NCBI GenBank assembly: GCA_964500645.1
Contig: CAZCOH010000010.1
Span: forward strand, 1-48,520
Source of the DNA: CAYFIW01 sp964500645
GTDB taxonomy: Bacteria; Chloroflexota; Dehalococcoidia; Lucifugimonadales; UBA826
DNA length: 48,520 nucleotides
Reading direction: 5' to 3'
The notes under the pieces are model-generated. The model was not told the DNA's origin, made no database searches, and saw only the letters and a list, made by a program, of their open reading frames with translations. Below are positions 8,322 through 18,500 of this stretch, piece after piece (position 1 is the stretch's first letter; every line of letters starts with the position of its first letter). Both the position numbers and the translations under genes were made by a program.

Positions 8322-10214
8322 ATAAATCAGCAACGGTCCTACGGTCTTTGGGAATCACCGATTTCAGCGAGCCTAGTCGCCTCAAGTAAGATCACTTTTG
8401 GCGATTTAGAAATAGACGGAAATGACATTTACTGGACAGAGACCAATCCCGATGAAAACGGCCGCTCAGTAATAGCGAGGTATAGACACAATACCCCAGT
8501 CAAAATAGTTAACAGGTCTCCATTTGATGCTAAAAGCAGAGTCCACGAATATGGGGGAGGCTCATTTTGTGTCAATAATGGAACCGTATTTTTCTCAAAT
8601 TTTACCAATCAGAAGATTTATAGAATTAGAGAAACCGATGAAGACCCTGAACCTATTACCTCCAATTCCAACAATACAAGATACGCTGACTACATCTTCG
8701 ATAACTCAAGGAAAAATCTTATTGGCATACGGGAAACTCATAGTGAATCAGGATCGGTAGTTAATTGCATAGTTACGATTGATGCTGAAGGGAGCAAAAA
8801 GGAAAGAATCCTAGTTGAGGGCGCCGATTTCTATGCCTCACCAAGATTGAGTCCAGATACCAGGTTTCTAGCCTGGATACAGTGGAACCACCCAAATATG
8901 CCATGGGATTCAACTGAGCTATGGATCGCAGAACTTGATGATTTGGGTAATGTGAGCAGTTCTTCAAAAATTAAAGGGTTTCACGGAGAATCTGTTTGTG
9001 ACCCGTCATGGTCCCCTGAGGGAAAACTACATTTTGTGTCAGATGCTTCAGGCTGGTGGAACATATATAAACAGGACGATAATGAGGCTATCAACATAAC
9101 CCCGTTTGAAGCGGAATTTACACAACCCAAGTGGGGCCTTGGCTCAATTTTTTACGGGTTTACTAATGAGAACGAAATCTTTTGTGCATTTACCAAAAAG
9201 GGCATATGGTTTTTTGGAAAAATTTCCCATAACAACGTATTTTCCAAAGTTAAACTCAATCGTGAAATAAACAACGTAGGGCGCTCAGGACTTAAAGTGA
9301 ATGGTAATCACATTCTGTTCAGCGGTGGCTCACATGTCGAACAGGAATCTATCTTTTTAATAAAAAGAGACGGTGACCTTAAAAAATTGAAAAGTTCCGG
9401 CGATTATGAATTCCCTGTGAATCTAATTTCGGTGCCAGAACCAATTGTTTTTAATACAGATCATGACGAGATAGCTCACGGATTTTTCTATCCTCCGAAA
9501 AACCCTGAATTTTATGCCCCCGGCCATGAACGACCTCCATTGATAGTGATGAGTCATGGAGGCCCCACAGGATCAACCTCTACAGCATTAAATTTTTCTA
9601 TGCAATTTTGGACCAGTAGAGGATTCGCGATTTTGGATGTTAACTATAGGGGAAGTACAGGGTATGGATCGAGATATAGAAAAAGCCTTTATGGCAAATG
9701 GGGTATATCAGATGTACAAGATTGCATAAATGGAGCAGATTTCCTATCGAGAGAAGGGAGGGTAGACAAAGAGAAACTTGCCATACGTGGTAGCAGTGCA
9801 GGGGGATTCACAACTCTGGCCGTGCTTACATTTTCTAACAAGTTTCAAGTTGGCGCCAGCTACTATGGAATAAGTGACCTTGAGGCATTAGCTATAGAAA
9901 CTCATAAATTTGAATCACATTACATGGATTCATTGATAGGAAAATACCCTGAAAACAAAAAGGTGTACCATGATCGGTCACCTCTCGTGCACAGCAAACT
10001 ATTATCATGCCCAATAATTCTTTTTCAAGGATCCGACGATAAGGTAGTGCCTCCAAATCAATCTCAAAAAATGGCTAATTCCCTTGAAGCTCAAGGAATA
10101 AAAGTCTCATACACTACATACGAAGGTGAAGGACATGGATTCAGGAAGCCAGCCAATATAGAGGATAGCCTTAAATCCGAGCTTGAGTTTTATTTGGACG
10201 TCCTACCTATATAA
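8322..10214 (+). CDS. S9 family peptidase (prolyl oligopeptidase type), apparent ATA start
   Basis: A 630-residue serine peptidase of family S9. The N-terminal half forms a beta-propeller and carries family-typical stretches such as RVHEYGGGS and HPNMPWDSTELW. The C-terminal alpha/beta hydrolase domain has GGPTGS, NYRGSTGYG, the nucleophile in GSSAGG (Ser492), Asp572/573 in GSDDKVVPP and His605 in EGHGF. The reading frame is open from 8310, after a TAA at 8307-8309. It contains no ATG, GTG, TTG or CTG before TTG 8847, which would delete the propeller's first 175 residues. AAGGAG (8310-8315) lies 6 bases before ATA at 8322, so I take ATA as the start. It lies 75 bases after the CoA-transferase pair and may be cotranscribed with it. 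Probably cytoplasmic. Confidence 0.85.
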   Translation: MNQQRSYGLWESPISASLVASSKITFGDLEIDGNDIYWTETNPDENGRSVIARYRHNTPVKIVNRSPFDAKSRVHEYGGGSFCVNNGTVFFSNFTNQKIYRIRETDEDPEPITSNSNNTRYADYIFDNSRKNLIGIRETHSESGSVVNCIVTIDAEGSKKERILVEGADFYASPRLSPDTRFLAWIQWNHPNMPWDSTELWIAELDDLGNVSSSSKIKGFHGESVCDPSWSPEGKLHFVSDASGWWNIYKQDDNEAINITPFEAEFTQPKWGLGSIFYGFTNENEIFCAFTKKGIWFFGKISHNNVFSKVKLNREINNVGRSGLKVNGNHILFSGGSHVEQESIFLIKRDGDLKKLKSSGDYEFPVNLISVPEPIVFNTDHDEIAHGFFYPPKNPEFYAPGHERPPLIVMSHGGPTGSTSTALNFSMQFWTSRGFAILDVNYRGSTGYGSRYRKSLYGKWGISDVQDCINGADFLSREGRVDKEKLAIRGSSAGGFTTLAVLTFSNKFQVGASYYGISDLEALAIETHKFESHYMDSLIGKYPENKKVYHDRSPLVHSKLLSCPIILFQGSDDKVVPPNQSQKMANSLEAQGIKVSYTTYEGEGHGFRKPANIEDSLKSELEFYLDVLPI

Positions 10215-10225
10215 ATAAATTGGGA

Positions 10226-11323
10226 TCAAAGCCCCTTCAACTTTAGCTGAACCTCATCTTCTTGATTTTCCAATGACCTAAATCCAGATATTCCTACCCC
10301 CACCAGCCGAAATTTGGACGCTCCAGATAACTCGACTTTCAGCAATTCTAAAGCTGCCTCAGATATCTCCGAAGAGAGTTGGATATATTCTGTTAAAGTA
10401 ACCTGTCTTGTGTAAGTCTCGAAATCCGAATCTCTCAATTTCAGTTTCACCGTTTTACCTTTCATTCCTCGTCGCATCAAAGAGTTCCCCACGTCTTGAC
10501 TCAGTCGCTGCACAATTTCTTCTAGTTGCTCTCTGTCTGAGGTATCAAATCTGAGAGTTGTCTCTGAGCTGTAAGACTTTCGAATTCTCTGACTTACAAC
10601 AGGACGATTATCAATACCTTGAGACATAAGAAGTAACGAGTTGCCATTAACTCCAAAAAACTCAGAAAACCAAGTTTTACTTTGTCGGGATAATTGACCT
10701 ATGGTACGTATCTCTAGTGTCTCCAATCTCTTTGTGGTTTTGGGCCCTATCCCCCATAGACTCTGAACTGGCAATGGAGACAAAAATTCCTTTTCAGTGC
10801 CTGGTCGGACGATCGTAAAACCATCCGGCTTATCCTTGTCAGAGGCGATCTTGGCAACAGATTTTGATGTCGCGATACCTACGGATATTGTTAAACCAAG
10901 TAGAGATTGGACTTCTCTCTTAAGAGTTCTTGCAATTTCAGGGGGGGTGCGTTGATCATCTTCTAGGTTAGAAACATCGATGTATGCCTCATCCAGTGAC
11001 AAAGGTTCTACTCGATCAGTAATTTCACTAAACATTTTCATAACTTGGACTGATACCTCACGATAAACATCAAATCGAGCACTTCGTCGTATCAAGTCAG
11101 GACAAAGATTTACAGCTTTACTCATAGGCATAGCAGATCGAATACCAAAACTACGAGCTTCATACGAGGCAGACGCAACCACCCCCCTCCTTTCATGGCT
11201 ACCTCCGACGACTACAGGTTTACCAACAATATCAGGATTATCTCTTTGCTCAACCGAAGCGTAAAACGCGTCAAAATCGGCGTGGATTATGCCTCTATTA
11301 ATTTCAGAAAGTTCTCTCTTCAT
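10226..11323 (-). CDS. dinB: DNA polymerase IV (Y-family translesion polymerase)
   Basis: A 365-residue Y-family polymerase that copies past damaged bases. The catalytic acidic residues are visible: Asp16 in HADFDAFYASVEQ and Asp111-Glu112 in SLDEAYIDV. The fingers region is present (VVVGGSHERRGVVASASYEAR), as is the helix-hairpin-helix thumb motif WGIGPKTTKRLETLEI. The C-terminal little-finger domain includes KGKTVKLKLRDSDF. Length agrees with bacterial DinB (about 350-400). It converges on the S9 peptidase with an 11-base gap, and is divergent from rpoB. I could not identify an SOS box in the 282-base region upstream. Confidence 0.96.
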   Translation of the reverse strand: MKRELSEINRGIIHADFDAFYASVEQRDNPDIVGKPVVVGGSHERRGVVASASYEARSFGIRSAMPMSKAVNLCPDLIRRSARFDVYREVSVQVMKMFSEITDRVEPLSLDEAYIDVSNLEDDQRTPPEIARTLKREVQSLLGLTISVGIATSKSVAKIASDKDKPDGFTIVRPGTEKEFLSPLPVQSLWGIGPKTTKRLETLEIRTIGQLSRQSKTWFSEFFGVNGNSLLLMSQGIDNRPVVSQRIRKSYSSETTLRFDTSDREQLEEIVQRLSQDVGNSLMRRGMKGKTVKLKLRDSDFETYTRQVTLTEYIQLSSEISEAALELLKVELSGASKFRLVGVGISGFRSLENQEDEVQLKLKGL

Positions 11324-11400
11324 TTAGCCCCACAAGCGATAACCCGAATACAGACATTTTGCGAAATAAGTGCACCATGCTCATTTTAAATATAGAAGTG

Positions 11401-11430
11401 TTGACCTTACCTTGAAAACTATAGTAATAT
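11401..11430 (+). promoter_or_regulatory. Candidate rpoB promoter
   Basis: TTGACC (11401-11406) followed 18 bases later by TAATAT (11425-11430) is the best promoter pair in the dinB-rpoB gap. It implies a leader of about 170 bases before rpoB. That leader contains CGCGTGTGCACGCG (11487-11500), two 6-base inverted arms around a TG centre. I see no ribosomal protein gene upstream. Confidence 0.4.
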
Positions 11431-11605
11431 CTCTACCGTGGAGCAACTATACCCCCAAGCCTTTATCTATTTCATTCATAAAATAGCGCGTGTGCACGCG
11501 TTTATTCGTGTTGGTCTACCACCTACCGAGCAGGTACCTAAGCCCACAATAGAAATCTCATCATAGCCACCCCATCAAATTGATTACTAAGGAGTGTGAC
11601 GACCT

Positions 11606-14600
11606 ATGACTTCGTCTGCATCGCCCAAATATAACGATATTTTCCCATCGGTAAAGTCGTTTTCTAAAATTGAACGAGTCTTAGATGTACCAGATTTAAT
11701 AGACGTACAAAAAGATTCTTTTAATTGGTTTACAACCAAGGGGCTCACTGATTTATTTGAGGAAATATCTCCAATAGAAGACAATCAGGGTCAAAATTCC
11801 AGATTTTCTTTGCGTTTCGTGGGTCACGATTTTGAAGATCCTAAATTCACTGAAGAAGAGTGCAGAACACAAGAAAAAACTTTTGACGCCTCTCTATACG
11901 TAACAGTAGAACTCCAAATCAATGCGGCAGGACCAGGTCAAGGGGAAGTAAAAGAACAGAGGCTTTATGTAGGTAACATACCAATAATGACTTCTGCTGG
12001 AACTTTCATAATTAATGGGGCAGAGCGAGTTGTTGTGAGCCAATTGGTTAGATCACCAGGTGTTTATTTCACTGAAGATAGAGACCCGGGATCGGGTAGA
12101 CCTCTATCCTCTGCTAAATTAATTCCCTACCGCGGAGCGTGGATGGAATTTGAAACTAGCAATAGAGACGTCTTGTATGTGAAGGTCGACAGAAAGAGAA
12201 AGACTCCAGTCACAACTTTGTTGAGAGCTCTCGGATATGAGACAGATCAAGAGATAATCGAACTGTTTGAGGATGTCGACACAAACGATGACCATCAATT
12301 CATTCCGACAACGATAGCAAAAGATTCCTCCGTAACTAATAGTGAAGAGGCGTTAATAGAGTTTTATCGAAGGTTACGTCCCGGAGAACCACCAAATGCT
12401 GAAAATGCAAGGAATTTAATTGATAGCCTTTTCTTTGACGCCAGAAGATACGACCTAGGAAAAGTCGGAAGGTACAAATTAGACAGCAATCTAAAAGGAC
12501 CTGAAAATGCATATCAGGACAGTGTAGACGACGAAAGAATCTTAGCAAGAGAAGACATAATAAATTTGTTAAGAAGACTGATAGAGATAAACAATGAACG
12601 GCGCAGAGCGAACGATATTGATCACTTGGGAAACAGACGCGTTAGAGCAGTGGGGGAATTGATACAAAATCAAGTACGGGTTGGATTGCTCAGAATGGAG
12701 CGAGTCATCAAGGAAAGGATGACCATACAACCTGACCCTTCCAGTACGACACCAGCCGCTTTGATCAACGTACGACCAGTAGTAGCAGCTGTCAGAGAGT
12801 TCTTTGGCGGGTCACAACTATCCCAGTTTATGGATCAGGCGAATCCATTAGCCGAACTAACTCACAAAAGACGATTATCTGCGTTAGGGCCGGGGGGACT
12901 ATCCAGAGAAAGAGCTGGTTTCGATGTTAGAGATGTCCACCATTCTCATTACGGCCGAATATGCCCAATTGAAACCCCAGAGGGTCCAAACATTGGTCTT
13001 CTAGTGTCTTTGGCTACCTATGCAAAGACTAATGCATTCGGATTCATAGAAACACCCTACCGGAAAGTCTTGACCGAATTAACTAATGGAGATGCCAGTC
13101 AACTGATCGGGCACACTCCTGTTCAGAACATCGTGTCAAGCGATGGTAAGACAATTGTAAGAGGTGGTACACAAATAACTGTTAGAACAGCGGGCAGAAT
13201 ATCCTCGCAAGAAACAAAATCTTTCGTAGTAAAACCATACGTTTCACGTTCATTAGAGGATATTGTTCATCTTTCAGCGGACGACGAAGAGAACTATTTC
13301 ATTGCCCAAGCAAATTCGCCTATAAATGATGCGGGTGAATTTATTGAGGACAGAGTCGAGACCAGAAAAGGTGAAATAGTTGGAATGGAGTCAACATCTG
13401 AAGTCACGTACATGGACGTGTCTCCACTTCAATTAGTCAGTGTCTCAACATCACTAATTCCTTTCCTAGAGCACGATGATGCAAACCGGGCACTGATGGG
13501 GTCTAACATGCAAAGACAGGCCGTACCACTTATGAAACCAGAAAGTCCGTTGGTCGGCACAGGAATGGAAGAAAGAGTAGCTAGGGACAGTGGACAGGTA
13601 GTACTTTCTAAAGCAGATGGCCTTGTCACCTCTGTGACAGGTGACCTTATAGAAGTGACTAGTGACGATGGAGAAATACACACACATAATTTAGTTAAAT
13701 TCCATAGAAGCAATCAAGGAACCTGTATAAATCAAAGGCCCATCGTAAATAAGGGCAAAGAAGTCAAAACAGGAGAAGTATTAGCTGATGGTTCTTCCAC
13801 GGATACTGGAAAGCTAGCCTTGGGACAAAATGTGCTAGCTGCCTTCATGACTTGGGAAGGATACAACTTTGAGGACGCAATAATCCTGAGTAATAGGCTA
13901 ATCAAGAGCGACAAATTCACATCAATCCACATTGAGAAACATGAAATCGAAGCCAGAGACACCAAACTAGGCCCGGAAGAAATCACAAGAGATATTCCCA
14001 ATATAGGCGAAGAAAGTCTAAGGAATTTGGATGAGGACGGAATCATACGAATCGGTGCCGAGGTTGGAAATCGAGACATTCTTGTAGGGAAAATTACTCC
14101 CAAGGGGGAAACAGAATTAAGTGCTGAGGAAAAATTACTGAGAGCGATTTTTGGTGAGAAAGCACGCGACGTGAAAGATTCGTCCCTGTACGTACCACAC
14201 GGACAGGGAGGGAAAATAATAGACGTCAAAATTTTAGAAAGAGATAAAGGCGATGACCTGTCACCTGGAGTGAACAAACTCGTAAGAGTTTGGGTTGCTC
14301 AAACAAGAAAAATAACAGAGGGAGACAAAATGGCTGGACGCCATGGTAACAAAGGCGTTATCGCAAAGATAATGCCTGAGGAAGACATGCCTTTTTTACC
14401 AGACGGAACTCCCGTTGACATCATATTAAACCCTATCGGGGTACCATCCAGAATGAATCTAGGCCAAGTTCTAGAAACCCACCTCGGTTGGGCCGCTCAT
14501 CAACTAGGTTTCGGAGCAGAAACCCCTGTGTTTGATGGTGCTGAGGACATAGAAATAGAAGATGAGTTGGCAAAGGCTTGGATTATAGGACAATCAGATG

Positions 14601-15475
14601 CTGTTCCAGCGGAAGCGATGATAGAAAATAACCCTGAAAGCGTAGACATTGATTCCATAAAAAAATATTTGGACGAAAGAGGGGAGAATTTCCAAAACAT
14701 ATTTGTTGACAAAATACCTAATGCTGCACGCGAAGCGTGTCTTAGAATTTGGCTTAGGGAGGTTGCAGGTCGCGATTCTGAAAATCTCAATTTAGATGAA
14801 ATGATGGATCAGGCTCTTGTACTCAACAGAGACTACCAATTAGCTGCACCTATACTGGGTAAATCAACATTATATGATGGTAGGACAGGAGAAAAATTCG
14901 ACCAGCCTATCACTGTCGGATATATATACATGTTGAAACTCATCCACTTGGTGGAAGACAAAATCCATGCTAGAGCTACAGGTCCATATTCGCTGATCAC
15001 GCAGCAACCCCTGGGAGGTAAAGCTCAAATGGGTGGGCAGAGATTTGGAGAAATGGAGGTTTGGGCATTAGAAGCCTACAGTGCAGCCCACAATCTGAGA
15101 GAGATGCTGACAATTAAATCAGATGACGAAATTGGACGTGTCAAAACCTACGAAGCGATTGTAAAAGGCGAGGATGTTGCACAACCAGGAATACCTCAAT
15201 CGTTTCATGTTTTGATGAAAGAATTGCAAAGTCTAGGGCTTTCAATTGAACTAGAGAATCAAGAGCTCGACCAAATGGCATTAGACAGGGACGGAGTGGG
15301 AATTTTTGGAGAGGAAACCCTATCTGATATATCAGATCCTTTGGCCCTACTAGAAGGATCAGTTTTAGAGGATTCCAACGATGACTCCGATTCATCAGAC
15401 CGTGTAGCTCTTGAAGATGAAGATGGTGAGCAGTCTGTTGAAGACGATCAACCAGTCACAGGAAATGACAACTAG
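11606..15475 (+). CDS. rpoB: RNA polymerase beta subunit
   Basis: The 1289-residue beta subunit of RNA polymerase. The rifampicin pocket is intact: GGSQLSQFMDQ at 401-411 (Asp410), His420 in THKRR and Ser425 in RLSALGPGG, all as in sensitive enzymes. The active-site stretch GDKMAGRHGNKGVIAKI is near residue 907, and the C-terminal block PLGGKAQMGGQRFGEMEVWALE is present. Past the usual end it has an acidic tail of about 60 residues rich in Asp, Glu and Ser. Start ATG with GGAG (11591-11594) 11 bases upstream. It lies 47 bases before rpoC, with which it must form an operon. The usual rplKAJL genes are not next to it. Confidence 0.99.
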   Translation: MTSSASPKYNDIFPSVKSFSKIERVLDVPDLIDVQKDSFNWFTTKGLTDLFEEISPIEDNQGQNSRFSLRFVGHDFEDPKFTEEECRTQEKTFDASLYVTVELQINAAGPGQGEVKEQRLYVGNIPIMTSAGTFIINGAERVVVSQLVRSPGVYFTEDRDPGSGRPLSSAKLIPYRGAWMEFETSNRDVLYVKVDRKRKTPVTTLLRALGYETDQEIIELFEDVDTNDDHQFIPTTIAKDSSVTNSEEALIEFYRRLRPGEPPNAENARNLIDSLFFDARRYDLGKVGRYKLDSNLKGPENAYQDSVDDERILAREDIINLLRRLIEINNERRRANDIDHLGNRRVRAVGELIQNQVRVGLLRMERVIKERMTIQPDPSSTTPAALINVRPVVAAVREFFGGSQLSQFMDQANPLAELTHKRRLSALGPGGLSRERAGFDVRDVHHSHYGRICPIETPEGPNIGLLVSLATYAKTNAFGFIETPYRKVLTELTNGDASQLIGHTPVQNIVSSDGKTIVRGGTQITVRTAGRISSQETKSFVVKPYVSRSLEDIVHLSADDEENYFIAQANSPINDAGEFIEDRVETRKGEIVGMESTSEVTYMDVSPLQLVSVSTSLIPFLEHDDANRALMGSNMQRQAVPLMKPESPLVGTGMEERVARDSGQVVLSKADGLVTSVTGDLIEVTSDDGEIHTHNLVKFHRSNQGTCINQRPIVNKGKEVKTGEVLADGSSTDTGKLALGQNVLAAFMTWEGYNFEDAIILSNRLIKSDKFTSIHIEKHEIEARDTKLGPEEITRDIPNIGEESLRNLDEDGIIRIGAEVGNRDILVGKITPKGETELSAEEKLLRAIFGEKARDVKDSSLYVPHGQGGKIIDVKILERDKGDDLSPGVNKLVRVWVAQTRKITEGDKMAGRHGNKGVIAKIMPEEDMPFLPDGTPVDIILNPIGVPSRMNLGQVLETHLGWAAHQLGFGAETPVFDGAEDIEIEDELAKAWIIGQSDAVPAEAMIENNPESVDIDSIKKYLDERGENFQNIFVDKIPNAAREACLRIWLREVAGRDSENLNLDEMMDQALVLNRDYQLAAPILGKSTLYDGRTGEKFDQPITVGYIYMLKLIHLVEDKIHARATGPYSLITQQPLGGKAQMGGQRFGEMEVWALEAYSAAHNLREMLTIKSDDEIGRVKTYEAIVKGEDVAQPGIPQSFHVLMKELQSLGLSIELENQELDQMALDRDGVGIFGEETLSDISDPLALLEGSVLEDSNDDSDSSDRVALEDEDGEQSVEDDQPVTGNDN

Positions 15476-15522
15476 AAAAAAGATTTTACATAAAGATTAT
15501 CAACTGTTGACGGAGTATGAAT

Positions 15523-18500
15523 ATGGCCCAGTCTGGAAACGATTTTGACTCAATAACTATATCGCTTGCTTCACCCGATGCAGTGTCTAAATGGTCATGG
15601 GGGGAAGTTACAAAACCGGAAACCATCAATTACAGGACTCTTCGACCCGAAAAGGACGGCTTGTTCTGTGAGCGGATTTTTGGACCAACAAAAGATTGGG
15701 AATGTTACTGCGGTAAATATAAAAAAATCAGATTCAGGGGGGTCACATGTGACAGATGTGGTGTTGAGGTGGCAAGGTCAAAAGTCCGAAGAGAGCGAAT
15801 GGGACACATTGACCTCGCGGCCCCAGTGGCACATATTTGGTTCTCCAAGGGAACGCCGAGTCGTCTAGGCCTATTACTGGACCTGTCGCCTCGAAATTTG
15901 GACCGAGTCTTGTACTTTGCCCAGTATCTGGTAACGGATGTCGACCAAGAACTCAAAGGCCAACTGCTAGAATCATTACACTCTGATCTGGAAAACTTGA
16001 CTTTAGAAAGGGACTCTAAAATTGAAGATGAGGTGACTCGACTCAAATTAGAATCTGTGACACACGACGATGAGTCAGATGTTGAAGAAGGCACTGAAGA
16101 GAATGTAAATGAAGAGATAACACCCATCGAGGTCGATGAAAATTTAGCCGAAAAGATATCTGATGCTACAAGTTTGATTCAAGATGAATACGAACCTGGA
16201 TTAAGCAAAATTGTCCAATTAATATCTGATCTTGAAGAGTTGAAGATAACCAAACTTTTGACCGAAACTCAATATCGGGATCATAGAGAGAGCTTCGCGG
16301 GTATATTCACGGCGGGAATGGGTGCCGAATCCGTTTTAAATGTTCTGCAAAACCACATTGACCTCGATGACCTCAGAGAAGAATTGCAAGACGAAATGCA
16401 ATCCACATCTGGACAGCGTAGAAAAAAAGCTATTAAAAGACTTAGGGTCGTTGAATCATTCAGAAAAAGTACCAACAGAGCGGAATGGATGATCTTGACA
16501 AACCTACCAGTCCTCCCTCCGGACTTGAGGCCAATGGTTCAATTAGATGGGGGACGATTCGCAACGAGTGATCTAAATGATCTATATCGCAGAGTGATAA
16601 ACAGGAACAATAGGCTAAGAAGGCTAATCGAATTACAGGCTCCTGAAATTATCATCAGAAATGAAAAAAGGATGTTACAGGAGTCTGTAGACGCTCTTAT
16701 AGACAATGGAAGACGAGGCAGAGCTGTAGCTGGGAGTCACAATCACAAACTGAAATCACTTTCTGATCTGTTGAGAGGTAAGCAAGGCAGGTTTAGGCAA
16801 AACCTCTTGGGTAAAAGAGTCGATTACAGTGGCCGTTCAGTCATAATAGCAGGACCTGAACTAAAGCTTCATCAATGCGGTCTACCAAGAAGAATGGCCT
16901 TGGAACTGTTTAAACCATTCGTAATGCACAGATTGGTATTGAGAGGATATGCCCACAATATTAGAAGCGCAAAAAGACTAGCAGAAAGAAACAGATCTGA
17001 AGTATGGGATATATTAGGTGAGGTAGTAACTGAGAGACCTGTATTACTCAACAGGGCGCCGACACTTCATCGGCTTGGCATCCAAGCCTTTGAACCTGTA
17101 TTGATTGAAGGAAGTGCAATTAGAGTGCATCCCCTTGTTTGTACCGCATTTAATGCAGACTTTGATGGTGATCAAATGGCTGTACACGTTCCTTTATCAA
17201 GAGTCGCCGTCCTTGAGGCAAGAAAATTAATGCTGAGTACGTTCAATATGTTGGCTCCAAGCTCAGGAGAACCAATAGTTACACCTTCACTCGATATGGT
17301 ATTAGGTTGCTACTATATGACATCAGTAGATCCTAATGCGCACGGCACAGGGCAAAAATTTAGCAACTTTGAAGACGCTATATTAGCTAATGAAGTCGGA
17401 GCAGTCTCACTAAGAGCGCTAATAAAGGTAAGAGATCAAAACGGTGATTGGTTAGAGACAACTGTCGGACGTATTTTGTTCAACTCCGTTCTACCAGATC
17501 AAATACCTTTTGAAAATGATGAGGTGGAAAGAAACAGATTACGGGAATTAACAAGTCAGTGCTTCCGTTTCCTAGGCAATGAAGGGGCCGCTGTAGTATT
17601 AGATGACATAAAAAGTCTGGGTTTCAAAAATGCATCGAAATCTGGAGTGTCTATAGCAATCAATGATGTGAAAGTGTCCCCAAAAAAGACAGAAATCGTA
17701 CGTAAAGCAGAAGAATTTGTCTCCCAGCTTGAAGACCAATATCTTGACGGTCTAATCACAGATGAGGAAAAGTATACTGCCACTGTTAAAATCTGGACTG
17801 ACGCAAACGATGAATTAACAGAAGTAATTGCCGAAGATCTTCCAAATTATGGTGGGATCTATATGATGGCTAACTCTGGGGCAAAAGGTAACATAGCTCA
17901 AATCAAACAAATGGCTGGTATGAGAGGTTTAATGTCGAACCCCAGGGGTCGCATTATAGACAGACCAATCAAATCCAACTTCAGAGAGGGACTTTCCGTT
18001 CTCGAGTATTTCATATCAACCCACGGAGCTAGAAAAGGATTGGCCGACACGGCGCTACGAACTGCAGACAGTGGGTATCTAACTAGGCGACTAATTGATG
18101 TAGCACAAGAAGTGATCATCATGGAAGAGGACTGCGGTGTAGACCATGGGATGGTCATTACAGGGTATGAAGACGAGGCTCTGAGTGGCTTATTTTATGA
18201 CAGAATAAAATATCGTCATGCAGCAACCCCAATCCCTAACCCGGAAACCGGAGAAATTATTATAGAGGCCAATCAGATAATCGAGGAAGAGGACATAGAA
18301 AAACTCAAAAAAGCTGAAGTCAGCGTCGCTGAGGTAAGATCACCACTTACCTGCCAAGCTGAAAAAGGACTCTGCCGACTCTGTTACGGGTTATCACTTG
18401 CTAATCTCAAACCCATAATGGTCGGAGATGCGGTAGGTATCATAGCTGCCCAAAGCATCGGAGAACCCGGTACACAGCTAACAATGAGAACTTTCCATAC

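Noticed and set aside
8524..8760. Open frame of 78 codons on the plus strand
   Set aside because: It lies within the true N-terminal part of the S9 peptidase in another frame and shows no family likeness.
13732..14277. Long antisense open frame inside rpoB
   Set aside because: Its Ser/Pro-rich translation is a shadow of the rpoB coding strand; no ribosome site or homology is seen.
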